The notes beneath the pieces are model-generated. The model was not told where the DNA came from. It saw only the letters and a list, made by a program, of their open reading frames with translations, and did not search any database. A DNA stretch of 11,238 bases, taken from Halobacteriales archaeon (lineage in GTDB: Archaea > Halobacteriota > Halobacteria > Halobacteriales > SKSH01). The number at the start of each line of letters is the position of its first letter. Positions within the stretch are counted from its first letter, which is position 1. Shown here piece by piece: positions 1 to 5,866 of this stretch. Made by a program: the position numbers and the translations under genes. The stretch is taken from positions 1 through 11,238 of the forward strand of contig SKSH01000154.1 in assembly GCA_007118075.1 (NCBI GenBank), read 5' to 3'.

Positions 1-524
1 ACGAGGGGTGACCGCGGATTGGCAGGTTTCTCTTGGAATTCGACCACCCGGTCGCCCTCCAGGGACACGAGTCCGTATGACTTTGCGGCTTCACGATCGC
101 CGACATCGTACGCCGCAAGACAGGTATGCGATCGCGCTTCGAAGAAGTCGATGAACGAAGAGAGATCGAAGCTGAACAGGTTGTCGCCTCCGATGACCAG
201 CAGATCCTCGTCGGTGATTCCCTCTCGCTCGAACAGTTGTGCAAGTGCACCGATGACGCCCATCTTCTCGTCTTCAGCGACCGTTTCTTCGATCGAGAGG
301 GTAGGTTTTGAGTATTCACGATCCGCGAGGAACTGGGTGAACGTCGATTCGAACCGTCGATTGGTGCTGATGTACACCTCATCAATGCGGTCTTCTCCCT
401 CGATGGAGCTGAGGACTGTATCGATGACTGTCCCGTCCCCGAGGGGGAGGAGCATCTTCGGCCGGTGTCGGGTGATCGGCCAGAGACGGGTGGCATAACC
501 ACCAGCGAGGACGACACACTTCAT
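1..524 (-). CDS. Sugar-phosphate nucleotidyltransferase (NTP transferase family), 3' part missing
   Basis: This is the N-terminal 174 codons of a glucose-1-phosphate thymidylyltransferase-like enzyme; the gene runs off the left edge. Such enzymes join a sugar 1-phosphate to an NTP to make an activated sugar for surface polysaccharide or glycoprotein synthesis. The N-terminal signature reads LAGGYATRLWP (residues 6-16) and then RPKMLLPL (21-28), where the usual GGxGTR has Ala for the second Gly. GGDN at 112-115 supplies the expected metal-binding Asp. SYGLV (149-153) and EFQEKP (162-167) match the product-side part of the fold. The ATG at 524 gives the usual MK-VVLAGG beginning. An in-frame ATG at 563, two bases after GGAGG, would add 13 unconserved residues and is less likely. 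It lies 64 nt downstream of pabC on the same strand and could be read from that operon. The sugar and nucleotide cannot be told from this part. Confidence 0.88.
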   Translation of the reverse strand, partial: MKCVVLAGGYATRLWPITRHRPKMLLPLGDGTVIDTVLSSIEGEDRIDEVYISTNRRFESTFTQFLADREYSKPTLSIEETVAEDEKMGVIGALAQLFEREGITDEDLLVIGGDNLFSFDLSSFIDFFEARSHTCLAAYDVGDREAAKSYGLVSLEGDRVVEFQEKPANPRSPL

Positions 525-588
525 AATCTGCGGGAGCGGGGTGAACGGTAAGTCGTTTTCCATCGCCTCCGACGAGGGTGTACACGCA

Positions 589-1449
589 TCAGTAGTGTTT
601 CTCCTCGATCCGCTCTAAAAGGGTTTTCCGCAACCGATCGGTGATCGATCCGGTATCGATGGGGGTGCCATCGATCTGGTCTATCGGGCGGATCTCTGAG
701 GTAGTGTTGGTCATGAAGACCTCATCAGCCTCGAGCAGGTCATCCGGCCAAAGGTCCACCTCCTCGGTCGGGATATCGAGCATGCCTGCCGTCTCGAGGG
801 TTAGCGCACGGGTGATACCGGGTAGTACATCGCGGTGTAATGGAGGTGTCTTGATGCGGTCTCCGTCCACAATGAAGAGGTTGCTGATGGTCCCTTCGGT
901 CACGCGTCCGGCTCCATCCAGCAAGATCGCCTCATCCTCGGTGTCAAGCTCGAGCCTCGCGAGGATCCCGTTCAGGTAGTTGTGGGTCTTGGCTCGGGCT
1001 GGCAGCGCGGCACTCGGGATTTTCTGTGTCTCGACGAACTTGACCATTGCCGGATCCTCCCAGGTGGCGTTTCCGTTAATCCCCCCTCGTGGCAACGGCC
1101 GTACGAGGATAACGACGGTCGGGTCGACCGCGTCTCTCGGTGAGAGTACCCCTGGTTGGACCCCTCTGGTGATCGAGAGCCTGATTGCACCCTCCTGCAT
1201 CGCGTTTGCTTCGAGCACCTCATCGACCCAGGTACGCAGTGTTGATCGCTTGAGGTCATGCGTCAGTGACAACAGCGAGCAGGTGTCCGCAAGCCGATCG
1301 AGATGGCGATCCCATTCAAAGGGGTTTCCGCCGTAGATCCGGATTGTCTCAAAGGCGGCATCACCGTAGAGGAACCCTCGATCATCCACCCGGACGGTCG
1401 CCTCATCCGCCGGCACGACATCGCCATCCACGAGGTAACTTCGTGTCAC
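589..1449 (-). CDS. pabC: Class IV aminotransferase, probable aminodeoxychorismate lyase PabC
   Basis: This is a 286-residue PLP-dependent fold-type IV enzyme of full family length. In its context it most likely converts 4-amino-4-deoxychorismate to p-aminobenzoate and pyruvate, the last step of the pABA branch toward folate. The Schiff-base lysine is Lys154 in RAKTHNYLN. The pyridine-nitrogen glutamate is Glu185 in TEGTISNLF, and PLP-phosphate contacts are expected from Arg48 and GITR (211-214). The start is GTG at 1449, overlapping the pabA stop as GTGA, with a Shine-Dalgarno-like GAGGT at 1456-1460, so translation is coupled to pabA. Branched-chain and D-amino-acid aminotransferases share the same fold and motifs. 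The PabC call rests on the operon rather than on a lyase-specific residue I can point to. Confidence 0.87.
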   Translation of the reverse strand: MTRSYLVDGDVVPADEATVRVDDRGFLYGDAAFETIRIYGGNPFEWDRHLDRLADTCSLLSLTHDLKRSTLRTWVDEVLEANAMQEGAIRLSITRGVQPGVLSPRDAVDPTVVILVRPLPRGGINGNATWEDPAMVKFVETQKIPSAALPARAKTHNYLNGILARLELDTEDEAILLDGAGRVTEGTISNLFIVDGDRIKTPPLHRDVLPGITRALTLETAGMLDIPTEEVDLWPDDLLEADEVFMTNTTSEIRPIDQIDGTPIDTGSITDRLRKTLLERIEEKHY

Positions 1450-2060
1450 GCTGGAACCTCTCGGGCCAACTCACAGAACGTCTGGATGAGCTGTCGTCCG
1501 ATCGAGAGCGACCCAGGATCGGTCCCATCAGCCCGACCGGTCAGGATGCTCTCTGGGTGAAACTGGACTCCGAAATGTGGTCGATGTCGATGGCGAACAC
1601 CCATGACGATCGAGTGGTCACCATCCACGGTCCAGGCCGTCTCGATGAGTGGCTCGGTGAGGTCGTCACGCTCGACGGCAAGTGAGTGATACCGACCGAC
1701 CTGTATCTGCTCCGGGAGGTCGGCGAAGATGCCCGCTCCATCATGCTCGATGATGGATGGCTTCCCGTGCACGACCGCCGGTGCGTGTGAGACGGTGATT
1801 CCGTGGGAAGAACAGAGAGCTTGATGGCCGAGACAGACTCCCAACATCGGGGTATCGAGCTCACTGAAGAGGTCGACGATGATCCCGGCGTCGTCGGGAT
1901 GCCCCGGTCCAGGCGAGACGATGATCCCGGCTGGATCGAGGTCGTTGACTTCTTGGATGGTCGCCTTGTCGTTGCGGAGCACCTTCACCTCGTCATGCTC
2001 GCCGACATACTGGACGAGGTTGAAGACGAACGAATCGTAGTTATCAATGACGAGGATCAT
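1446..2060 (-). CDS. pabA: Glutamine amidotransferase subunit PabA/TrpG
   Basis: This is a 204-residue class I (triad) glutamine amidotransferase. It hydrolyses glutamine and passes ammonia to the chorismate-binding partner encoded upstream. The nucleophile is Cys76 in GVCLGHQA, and His168 and Glu170 in FHPES complete the triad. SPGPGHP (49-55) forms the oxyanion-hole loop, and HGK (98-100) is typical of the PabA/TrpG group. The N terminus MILVIDNYDSFVFNL is canonical. The ATG at 2060 has a GGGAG element at 2065-2069, four bases upstream. In the ancestral arrangement the pabB frame ended on the TGA of this ATGA, so initiation would have been stop-coupled; the early pabB stop now leaves 65 nt between the two genes. 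PabA and TrpG cannot be separated by motif, and one protein may serve both pathways. Confidence 0.93.
   Translation of the reverse strand: MILVIDNYDSFVFNLVQYVGEHDEVKVLRNDKATIQEVNDLDPAGIIVSPGPGHPDDAGIIVDLFSELDTPMLGVCLGHQALCSSHGITVSHAPAVVHGKPSIIEHDGAGIFADLPEQIQVGRYHSLAVERDDLTEPLIETAWTVDGDHSIVMGVRHRHRPHFGVQFHPESILTGRADGTDPGSLSIGRQLIQTFCELAREVPA
1456..1460 (-). promoter_or_regulatory. Shine-Dalgarno-like element for pabC
   Basis: GAGGT ends six bases before the pabC GTG, within the last codons of pabA. It supports the GTG at 1449 as the start within the coupled operon. Confidence 0.5.
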
Positions 2061-2125
2061 TGATCTCCCACTGGATCGGTTGCGATCGCGTCTCCGATGG
2101 CAGCAGCCTTCGCGAGTGTCTCCTC
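2057..2125 (-). pseudogene. Former C-terminal coding tail of pabB after the premature TAA
   Basis: Directly after the TAA at 2126-2128 the pabB frame stays open for 22 codons. It begins EETLAKAAA and ends at a TGA (2057-2059) that forms an ATGA overlap with the pabA start. Family members normally read DSDP-x-x-EY-x-ET-x-x-KA at this point, so the tail continues the conserved block with only the Tyr position replaced by TAA. The 4-nt overlap matches the GTGA overlaps at the other operon junctions. This is strong evidence that the tail was, or still is, coding. Confidence 0.75.
2065..2069 (-). promoter_or_regulatory. Shine-Dalgarno-like element for pabA
   Basis: GGGAG lies four bases before the pabA ATG, inside the abandoned pabB tail. 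It could allow pabA to initiate independently now that stop-coupled initiation from pabB is lost. Confidence 0.45.
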
Positions 2126-3541
2126 TTACTCTGATTCGGGGTCGGAGTCGTGGACTACGCCAACACCGACGCGAAGACGGAACTGTCCCTGGTGATGTTC
2201 GAGGGTTCGGATGACCATGTTCGCCCGAACGGATCCATCGAACCCGATCATCGCCATCGAGCCGGTATATGGCCCTCGTCGTCGGTCCTCGAGTTCGTCG
2301 ATGATCTCCATCGTGCGTGGTTTGGGCGCACCGGTGACCGTCCCACCTGGGAGCATGGCGGCGAAGAGGTCACCGACCGTCACCCCAGATTCGAGTCGCC
2401 CCTCGACGATCGAGACGAGGTGCCACACCGAGGCATAGCCGTCGACACGGCGGTATTCAGTGACATCGACCGAACCAGGGACACTGACGCGACCGAGGTC
2501 GTTGCGCTCAAGATCGACCAGCATCGCATGTTCGGCTCGCTCTTTCGGATCGGAGCTGAGCTCTTCAGCGAGCGCACGATCGGCAGCAGGAGTCGATCCA
2601 CGTGGTCTGGTCCCAGCGATCGGTTCGGTACGGACGACCTTGCCGATTCGCTCGACCAGCAGCTCCGGACTCGTTGATATGAGATCGAGATCTGGAGTCT
2701 CAAGCAATCCACCGTATGGGGCAGGATTAGCTGATCGAAGCGCTTCGTATGCGTCGACCGGGTGGACCACCGCCGGACCATCAAACCGTTGTGACAGATT
2801 CACCTGAAACGTGTCTCCGTCTCTGATGTACGCTTTCACTCGTTCGACTCGCTGCCGGTACTGGGCACGGTCGACCCCCGGTTCGAAGTCGACTGTCTGT
2901 GAGGGGGATCCCCATGGCACACCCGGATCACCGTCACGGAGCTGGCTGGCCATGGAGTCGATCGAGTCAACTGCTGATTCGTAGGCGGCCGCCGGGTCGG
3001 TTCCGACGCGTGGACAGCTGGTTATCTGGAGAGTGACCCGATCACCCTCTGTCGGTGTCCGCCAGCTGGCAACGGTGTCAAACCGAGCGAAACCCAACGA
3101 CGGAAGGTCGCGATCCTGCTCGGTCAGGTCAGGAAGTGATTCGAACTCTCTGGCGATATCGTAGCTGAGCCAACCGAACCATCCACCCGTAATCGGTGGT
3201 GTGTCGTCGGTCCGGTGGAGTTGTTCCGTTTCGACCACCTCGGTCAGGCGATCGAGTGAGGTCGTTCCTTCGGGGAGCTCCGCTGGCCATACCGTGAGGG
3301 TGGCGGTTGGTTCGACACCGATGACATTCCAACCGCCTCGTTCACCGAGCGTCTCGAAACAGGCAGCCCACGGCCCAGATCGTGCCCGACGGAAGGCTAT
3401 CCAGGGATCGTCGACGGTGATGCGAGCTTCGACCGAAAGCCGTGTCGTAGGTTCGAGCTGTCGTGCCTTCTGGATGAATGAATCTCGATCGGTCACCCAC
3501 CGGTAAGTATCGACGTCACCGGGGGTGATCGATTCACTCAC
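2126..3541 (-). CDS. pabB: Chorismate-binding synthase component I (PabB/TrpE family), C-terminally truncated
   Basis: This 471-residue chorismate-utilising enzyme aminates chorismate using ammonia from PabA. The N-terminal lid region spans about residues 30-200 (GGWFGWLSYD at 119-128). The catalytic domain follows, with DTFQVNLSQRF (243-253), SPELL (291-295), PIAGTRPRG (307-315), the Glu337 region, a probable catalytic His374 in WHLVS, GGTVTGAPKPRTM (399-411) and GPYTGSMAMI (423-432). It stops with TAA immediately after DSDPESE, in the middle of the last conserved block. The same frame continues for 22 codons to a TGA overlapping pabA, so about 23 residues are lost. PIAGT is the anthranilate-synthase form; E. 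coli PabB has PIKGT. The start is GTG at 3541, overlapping the upstream gene's stop as GTGA. Operon context favours PabB, but anthranilate-type chemistry is not excluded. It may be damaged or may carry a sequencing error. Confidence 0.88.
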   Translation of the reverse strand: MSESITPGDVDTYRWVTDRDSFIQKARQLEPTTRLSVEARITVDDPWIAFRRARSGPWAACFETLGERGGWNVIGVEPTATLTVWPAELPEGTTSLDRLTEVVETEQLHRTDDTPPITGGWFGWLSYDIAREFESLPDLTEQDRDLPSLGFARFDTVASWRTPTEGDRVTLQITSCPRVGTDPAAAYESAVDSIDSMASQLRDGDPGVPWGSPSQTVDFEPGVDRAQYRQRVERVKAYIRDGDTFQVNLSQRFDGPAVVHPVDAYEALRSANPAPYGGLLETPDLDLISTSPELLVERIGKVVRTEPIAGTRPRGSTPAADRALAEELSSDPKERAEHAMLVDLERNDLGRVSVPGSVDVTEYRRVDGYASVWHLVSIVEGRLESGVTVGDLFAAMLPGGTVTGAPKPRTMEIIDELEDRRRGPYTGSMAMIGFDGSVRANMVIRTLEHHQGQFRLRVGVGVVHDSDPESE

Positions 3542-3855
3542 GGACCTTCGATATGGACTCGGGCTCGCTCGATCCAGGTGGCGAGCCGGGTCTCAGAGAT
3601 ATCCGTGTCATCAGCGAGTGCATCGGCGTCTGCAGCCGCCAGGTCGTGAATCGAATCGATGCCGACTGCTCTGAGCTTATCACCGTAGGTCGGGCCGATA
3701 CCCTTGATGTCCTCAAGTACGGCGTCATCAACGTCAGGATCTGCCTCCTCAACCCCTGGATGCTCCAGATGAACCGTCACATCTGCGCCCTCGACATCGG
3801 CGGTGGCGTTCCCACCAAGCCCGAGCAATCGCTTAACTTGTGAAATCAGTCCCAT
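3538..3855 (-). CDS. Small helix-hairpin-helix protein, first gene of the pab operon
   Basis: This is a 105-residue acidic protein with a C-terminal helix-hairpin-helix domain. LEDIKGIGPTYGDKLRAVGI (47-66) is the hairpin unit, followed by DLAAADADALA and TRLATWIERAR, the pattern of Pfam HhH_5-type folds that usually bind DNA or RNA non-specifically. A basic N-terminal segment (GLISQVKRLLGLGG) precedes an acidic linker. The start is placed at ATG 3855. The upstream in-frame GTG at 3873 lies only about 10 nt from a good TATA box, whereas 3855 fits a leaderless transcript and gives the MGL-beginning I expect for haloarchaeal relatives. Its stop overlaps the pabB start as GTGA, so the two are translated together. 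Its molecular role is unknown, and nothing in the sequence says why it travels with folate genes. Confidence 0.85.
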   Translation of the reverse strand: MGLISQVKRLLGLGGNATADVEGADVTVHLEHPGVEEADPDVDDAVLEDIKGIGPTYGDKLRAVGIDSIHDLAAADADALADDTDISETRLATWIERARVHIEGP

Positions 3856-3880
3856 TTGGCTGCCGATAGACACGGAGGTG

Positions 3881-3889
3881 ATATAAGTT
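3881..3889 (-). promoter_or_regulatory. TATA box of the HhH-pabBAC operon
   Basis: The minus strand reads AACTTATAT here. Its centre is about 29 nt upstream of the ATG at 3855, the spacing expected if transcription starts at or just before the start codon. It sits in the 50-nt gap after aroE, so the pab operon has its own promoter. Confidence 0.6.
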
Positions 3890-3892
3890 ACA

Positions 3893-3915
3893 GGAGCTGT
3901 TTCCGTTACAGCTCC
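3893..3915 (-). repeat. Hairpin overlapping the aroE stop, upstream of the pab TATA box
   Basis: The minus strand has GGAGCTGT, a 7-nt loop, then ACAGCTCC, a perfect 8-bp stem. The aroE stop TAA (3906-3908) lies across the end of the first arm and the loop. The heptamer CTGTAAC also occurs twice in the same direction (3905-3911 and 3887-3893), once in the hairpin and once abutting the TATA box. It could end aroE transcripts or be an operator. No T-run follows the stem. Confidence 0.45.
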
Positions 3916-4700
3916 AATCCTAATGCACTGGCCATCACCGCTCGTGGAACCGATTCATCACGCCAGATTTCGAAGGCTCCAACGGCTTGCTCGAGCAAGA
4001 GACGACGGCCTGAGACGGTCGTGGCACCGGCGGCTGTCGCATCGGTGAGGAGTCTGGTCGGATCAGGTTCATACACCGCATCGATCACGACATGTGTCGA
4101 CTCGATGGCATCCGCCGGTAGTGGTGAGACATCCGTCTCGAGTCCGACGCTGGTTGCGTTGACGATGAGCGAAACCGTCGAGGCGAGATCGGCTGCAGCA
4201 TCGAGCGGATGGCTGTTCACCGCCGCATATCGATCGGCCAGCTCCGCTGCCCGCTTGACGGTTCGATTTGCCACATGGACTTGCCAACCGGTGTTCACAA
4301 GCGCATGAACGTATGCCCTGGCAGCACCCCCGGCACCGAGGACCAACGCTTCAGTGGGTGGCAGATCGAGTATGTCGAGAACGGTAACCATGGCTGATGC
4401 ATCGGTGTTCGCTGCGACGATCGGATCCTCACCGAGATCGAGGACGTTTGCTCCACCGATGGCAGCCGCTGCTTCGGTGGGTTGGGCATGCATCAAGACC
4501 GACTCCTTGTGCGGGATGGTGACATTGAGCCCGTCGATACCGAGTGCCTCGGCACCCTCGATCGCCGTGGCAAGGTTCGACGGTTCAACCGGAAACAGAA
4601 CGTACTGGGCGTCGATTCCGACCGTATCGAATGCAGCATCGAACACCGCCGGCGAACTGGAGTGGGCCACCGGATGTCCAATCAACCCGTAGACGTCCAT
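3906..4700 (-). CDS. aroE: Shikimate 5-dehydrogenase
   Basis: This 264-residue enzyme reduces 3-dehydroshikimate to shikimate with NADPH, in the pathway to chorismate, aromatic amino acids and folate. Ser14 and Ser16 (HSSSP) contact the substrate carboxylate. Lys65 in NVTIPHK is the catalytic lysine, Asp100 in ANTD its partner, and Asn85 another substrate contact. The nucleotide domain shows GAGGAARA (122-129) and NRT (145-147), the usual NADP phosphate-binding motif; NATSVG (181-186) and Gln238 also fit. The ATG at 4700 (MDVYGLIG) is chosen over the in-frame TTG at 4709. A weak TATA-like GTTAAT lies about 27 nt upstream. It is upstream of, and on the same strand as, the pab operon whose substrate, chorismate, depends on this pathway. 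Confidence 0.95.
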   Translation of the reverse strand: MDVYGLIGHPVAHSSSPAVFDAAFDTVGIDAQYVLFPVEPSNLATAIEGAEALGIDGLNVTIPHKESVLMHAQPTEAAAAIGGANVLDLGEDPIVAANTDASAMVTVLDILDLPPTEALVLGAGGAARAYVHALVNTGWQVHVANRTVKRAAELADRYAAVNSHPLDAAADLASTVSLIVNATSVGLETDVSPLPADAIESTHVVIDAVYEPDPTRLLTDATAAGATTVSGRRLLLEQAVGAFEIWRDESVPRAVMASALGLEL

Positions 4701-4722
4701 GTTATGCAACAGTCACGCTGCC

Positions 4723-4730
4723 GATTAACT
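4723..4730 (-). promoter_or_regulatory. Weak TATA-like element for aroE
   Basis: The minus strand reads AGTTAATC about 27 nt before the ATG at 4700, consistent with a leaderless start. The 105-nt gap between aroE and the divergent permease gene must hold both promoters. A poor ATTTTG at 4775-4780 is the only similarly spaced candidate for the permease. Confidence 0.35.
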
Positions 4731-4805
4731 CATTGCGGTTGCTCGGATTTGCGATGTTCTCGTTGACAGCAAGGATTTTGTGAGTCAGGGTCCACCTCTC
4801 ATTCG

Positions 4806-5843
4806 GTGGAACGAAACACGGTCCTGCTTGGCGTGCTCCTTGCACTCGCCGCGGTGACCTCGTTGGTGTTGATCAACGTCATCGCGACCGTACTCTTTGC
4901 AGTCACCCTTGTCATCGTCTTGGCCCCTGTTTACGACCGGATCGTCACCTATGGACTGTCACCACGACAGGCGAGTGTGGCGGTCATCCTCTGTCTCAGT
5001 GCCATCATCCTCGGGGTGCTCGGATTGTTTGTATACATCATCTACAATCGACGTGAGCTGATCATTGAATGGGTCGAGGAGCTGCCTTCGGTCATCGAAT
5101 TTGACCTCGGTTTTGCAACGATCGATTTCGAACTTGCCGATGTCGCGGTGGTCGCCATCGATTGGCTCAGCCAACGACTGGTGATATACGCACAACAGGT
5201 GCCAGAGCTACTGTTGAAGTTCGGGCTGGTGATCCTACTGATCTATGGACTCCTCATCGGGAAGGGATCGTTATCGACTGCCATCACACGGCTCACCCCC
5301 AGCGAGTATCACGATGTGATCGGTGCGTTGTATGTCCGGGCTGAGGAGACACTTTGGGCGATCTATGTCATCCAGTTCATCACCGCGGTGGTGACCTTCT
5401 TCATCGCCCTCCCGTTGTTCTACTTCCTCGGCTATGAGATGTTCGTGACCCTCGCGCTCCTCTGTGCAGTGTTCCAGTTCCTCCCGATTATCGGCCCGAG
5501 CTTCGTGCTCGCCGGTGTGGCCGGGTTTCATCTCGTGGGCGGCGAACTACTCCCCGCCCTCTTGGTGCTCGTCATCGGGGTCCCGATCGCGGCAATGTCA
5601 CCAGACCTGCTCCTCCGACCACAGCTTGCCAGACGGACCGCACGGCTGAACGGGACACTCTACTTCATCGGGTTCGTCGGCGGGCTCCTCTCCATGGGAT
5701 TGATCGGAATCATCGCTGGACCGCTCATGGTCGGACTGCTCGTCGAGGCAGTGGCGCTTGTCAGCAATCACCGATCCATGTTGGATCGTGGCTTCGTCGA
5801 TGCGGATGGAACCCCGATCTCTCCATCTCGCTCCGAAGGGTAA
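4806..5843 (+). CDS. AI-2E (UPF0118) family membrane permease
   Basis: This is a 345-residue polytopic membrane protein. Hydrophobic segments lie at about residues 6-24, 26-43, 57-80, 137-152, 183-207, 212-235, 240-263 and 284-318, with a polar, partly extracellular region at about 81-135. FLPIIGPS (225-232) and the late IIAGPLMVG (302-310) are the family's conserved loop and helix motifs. The family is named for a proposed role in autoinducer-2 export, but characterised members include Na+/H+ antiporters. I see no sign of AI-2 metabolism nearby, so the substrate is unknown. The start is GTG at 4806; no better start precedes the hydrophobic N terminus. It is divergent from aroE and ends 23 nt before dtdA. 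Confidence 0.88.
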   Translation: MERNTVLLGVLLALAAVTSLVLINVIATVLFAVTLVIVLAPVYDRIVTYGLSPRQASVAVILCLSAIILGVLGLFVYIIYNRRELIIEWVEELPSVIEFDLGFATIDFELADVAVVAIDWLSQRLVIYAQQVPELLLKFGLVILLIYGLLIGKGSLSTAITRLTPSEYHDVIGALYVRAEETLWAIYVIQFITAVVTFFIALPLFYFLGYEMFVTLALLCAVFQFLPIIGPSFVLAGVAGFHLVGGELLPALLVLVIGVPIAAMSPDLLLRPQLARRTARLNGTLYFIGFVGGLLSMGLIGIIAGPLMVGLLVEAVALVSNHRSMLDRGFVDADGTPISPSRSEG

Positions 5844-5848
5844 TTATA
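5841..5848 (+). promoter_or_regulatory. Candidate TATA box for dtdA
   Basis: TAATTATA overlaps the permease stop codon and is centred about 22 nt before the dtdA ATG. That is slightly close for an archaeal TATA box serving a leaderless message. Confidence 0.4.
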
Positions 5849-5866
5849 GATTCATCTAACTGAGTC

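Noticed and set aside
382..585. A minus-strand ORF overlapping the nucleotidyltransferase start
   Set aside because: It is out of frame with the conserved LAGGYATR signature and has a Pro- and Arg-rich shadow composition.
2126..2128. Pyrrolysine or selenocysteine recoding of the pabB stop
   Set aside because: The codon is TAA, not TAG or TGA, and no insertion element is visible downstream.
2150..2677. A 175-codon plus-strand ORF opposite pabB
   Set aside because: It overlaps the conserved catalytic part of pabB and shows no recognisable motif, and no promoter suggests antisense coding.
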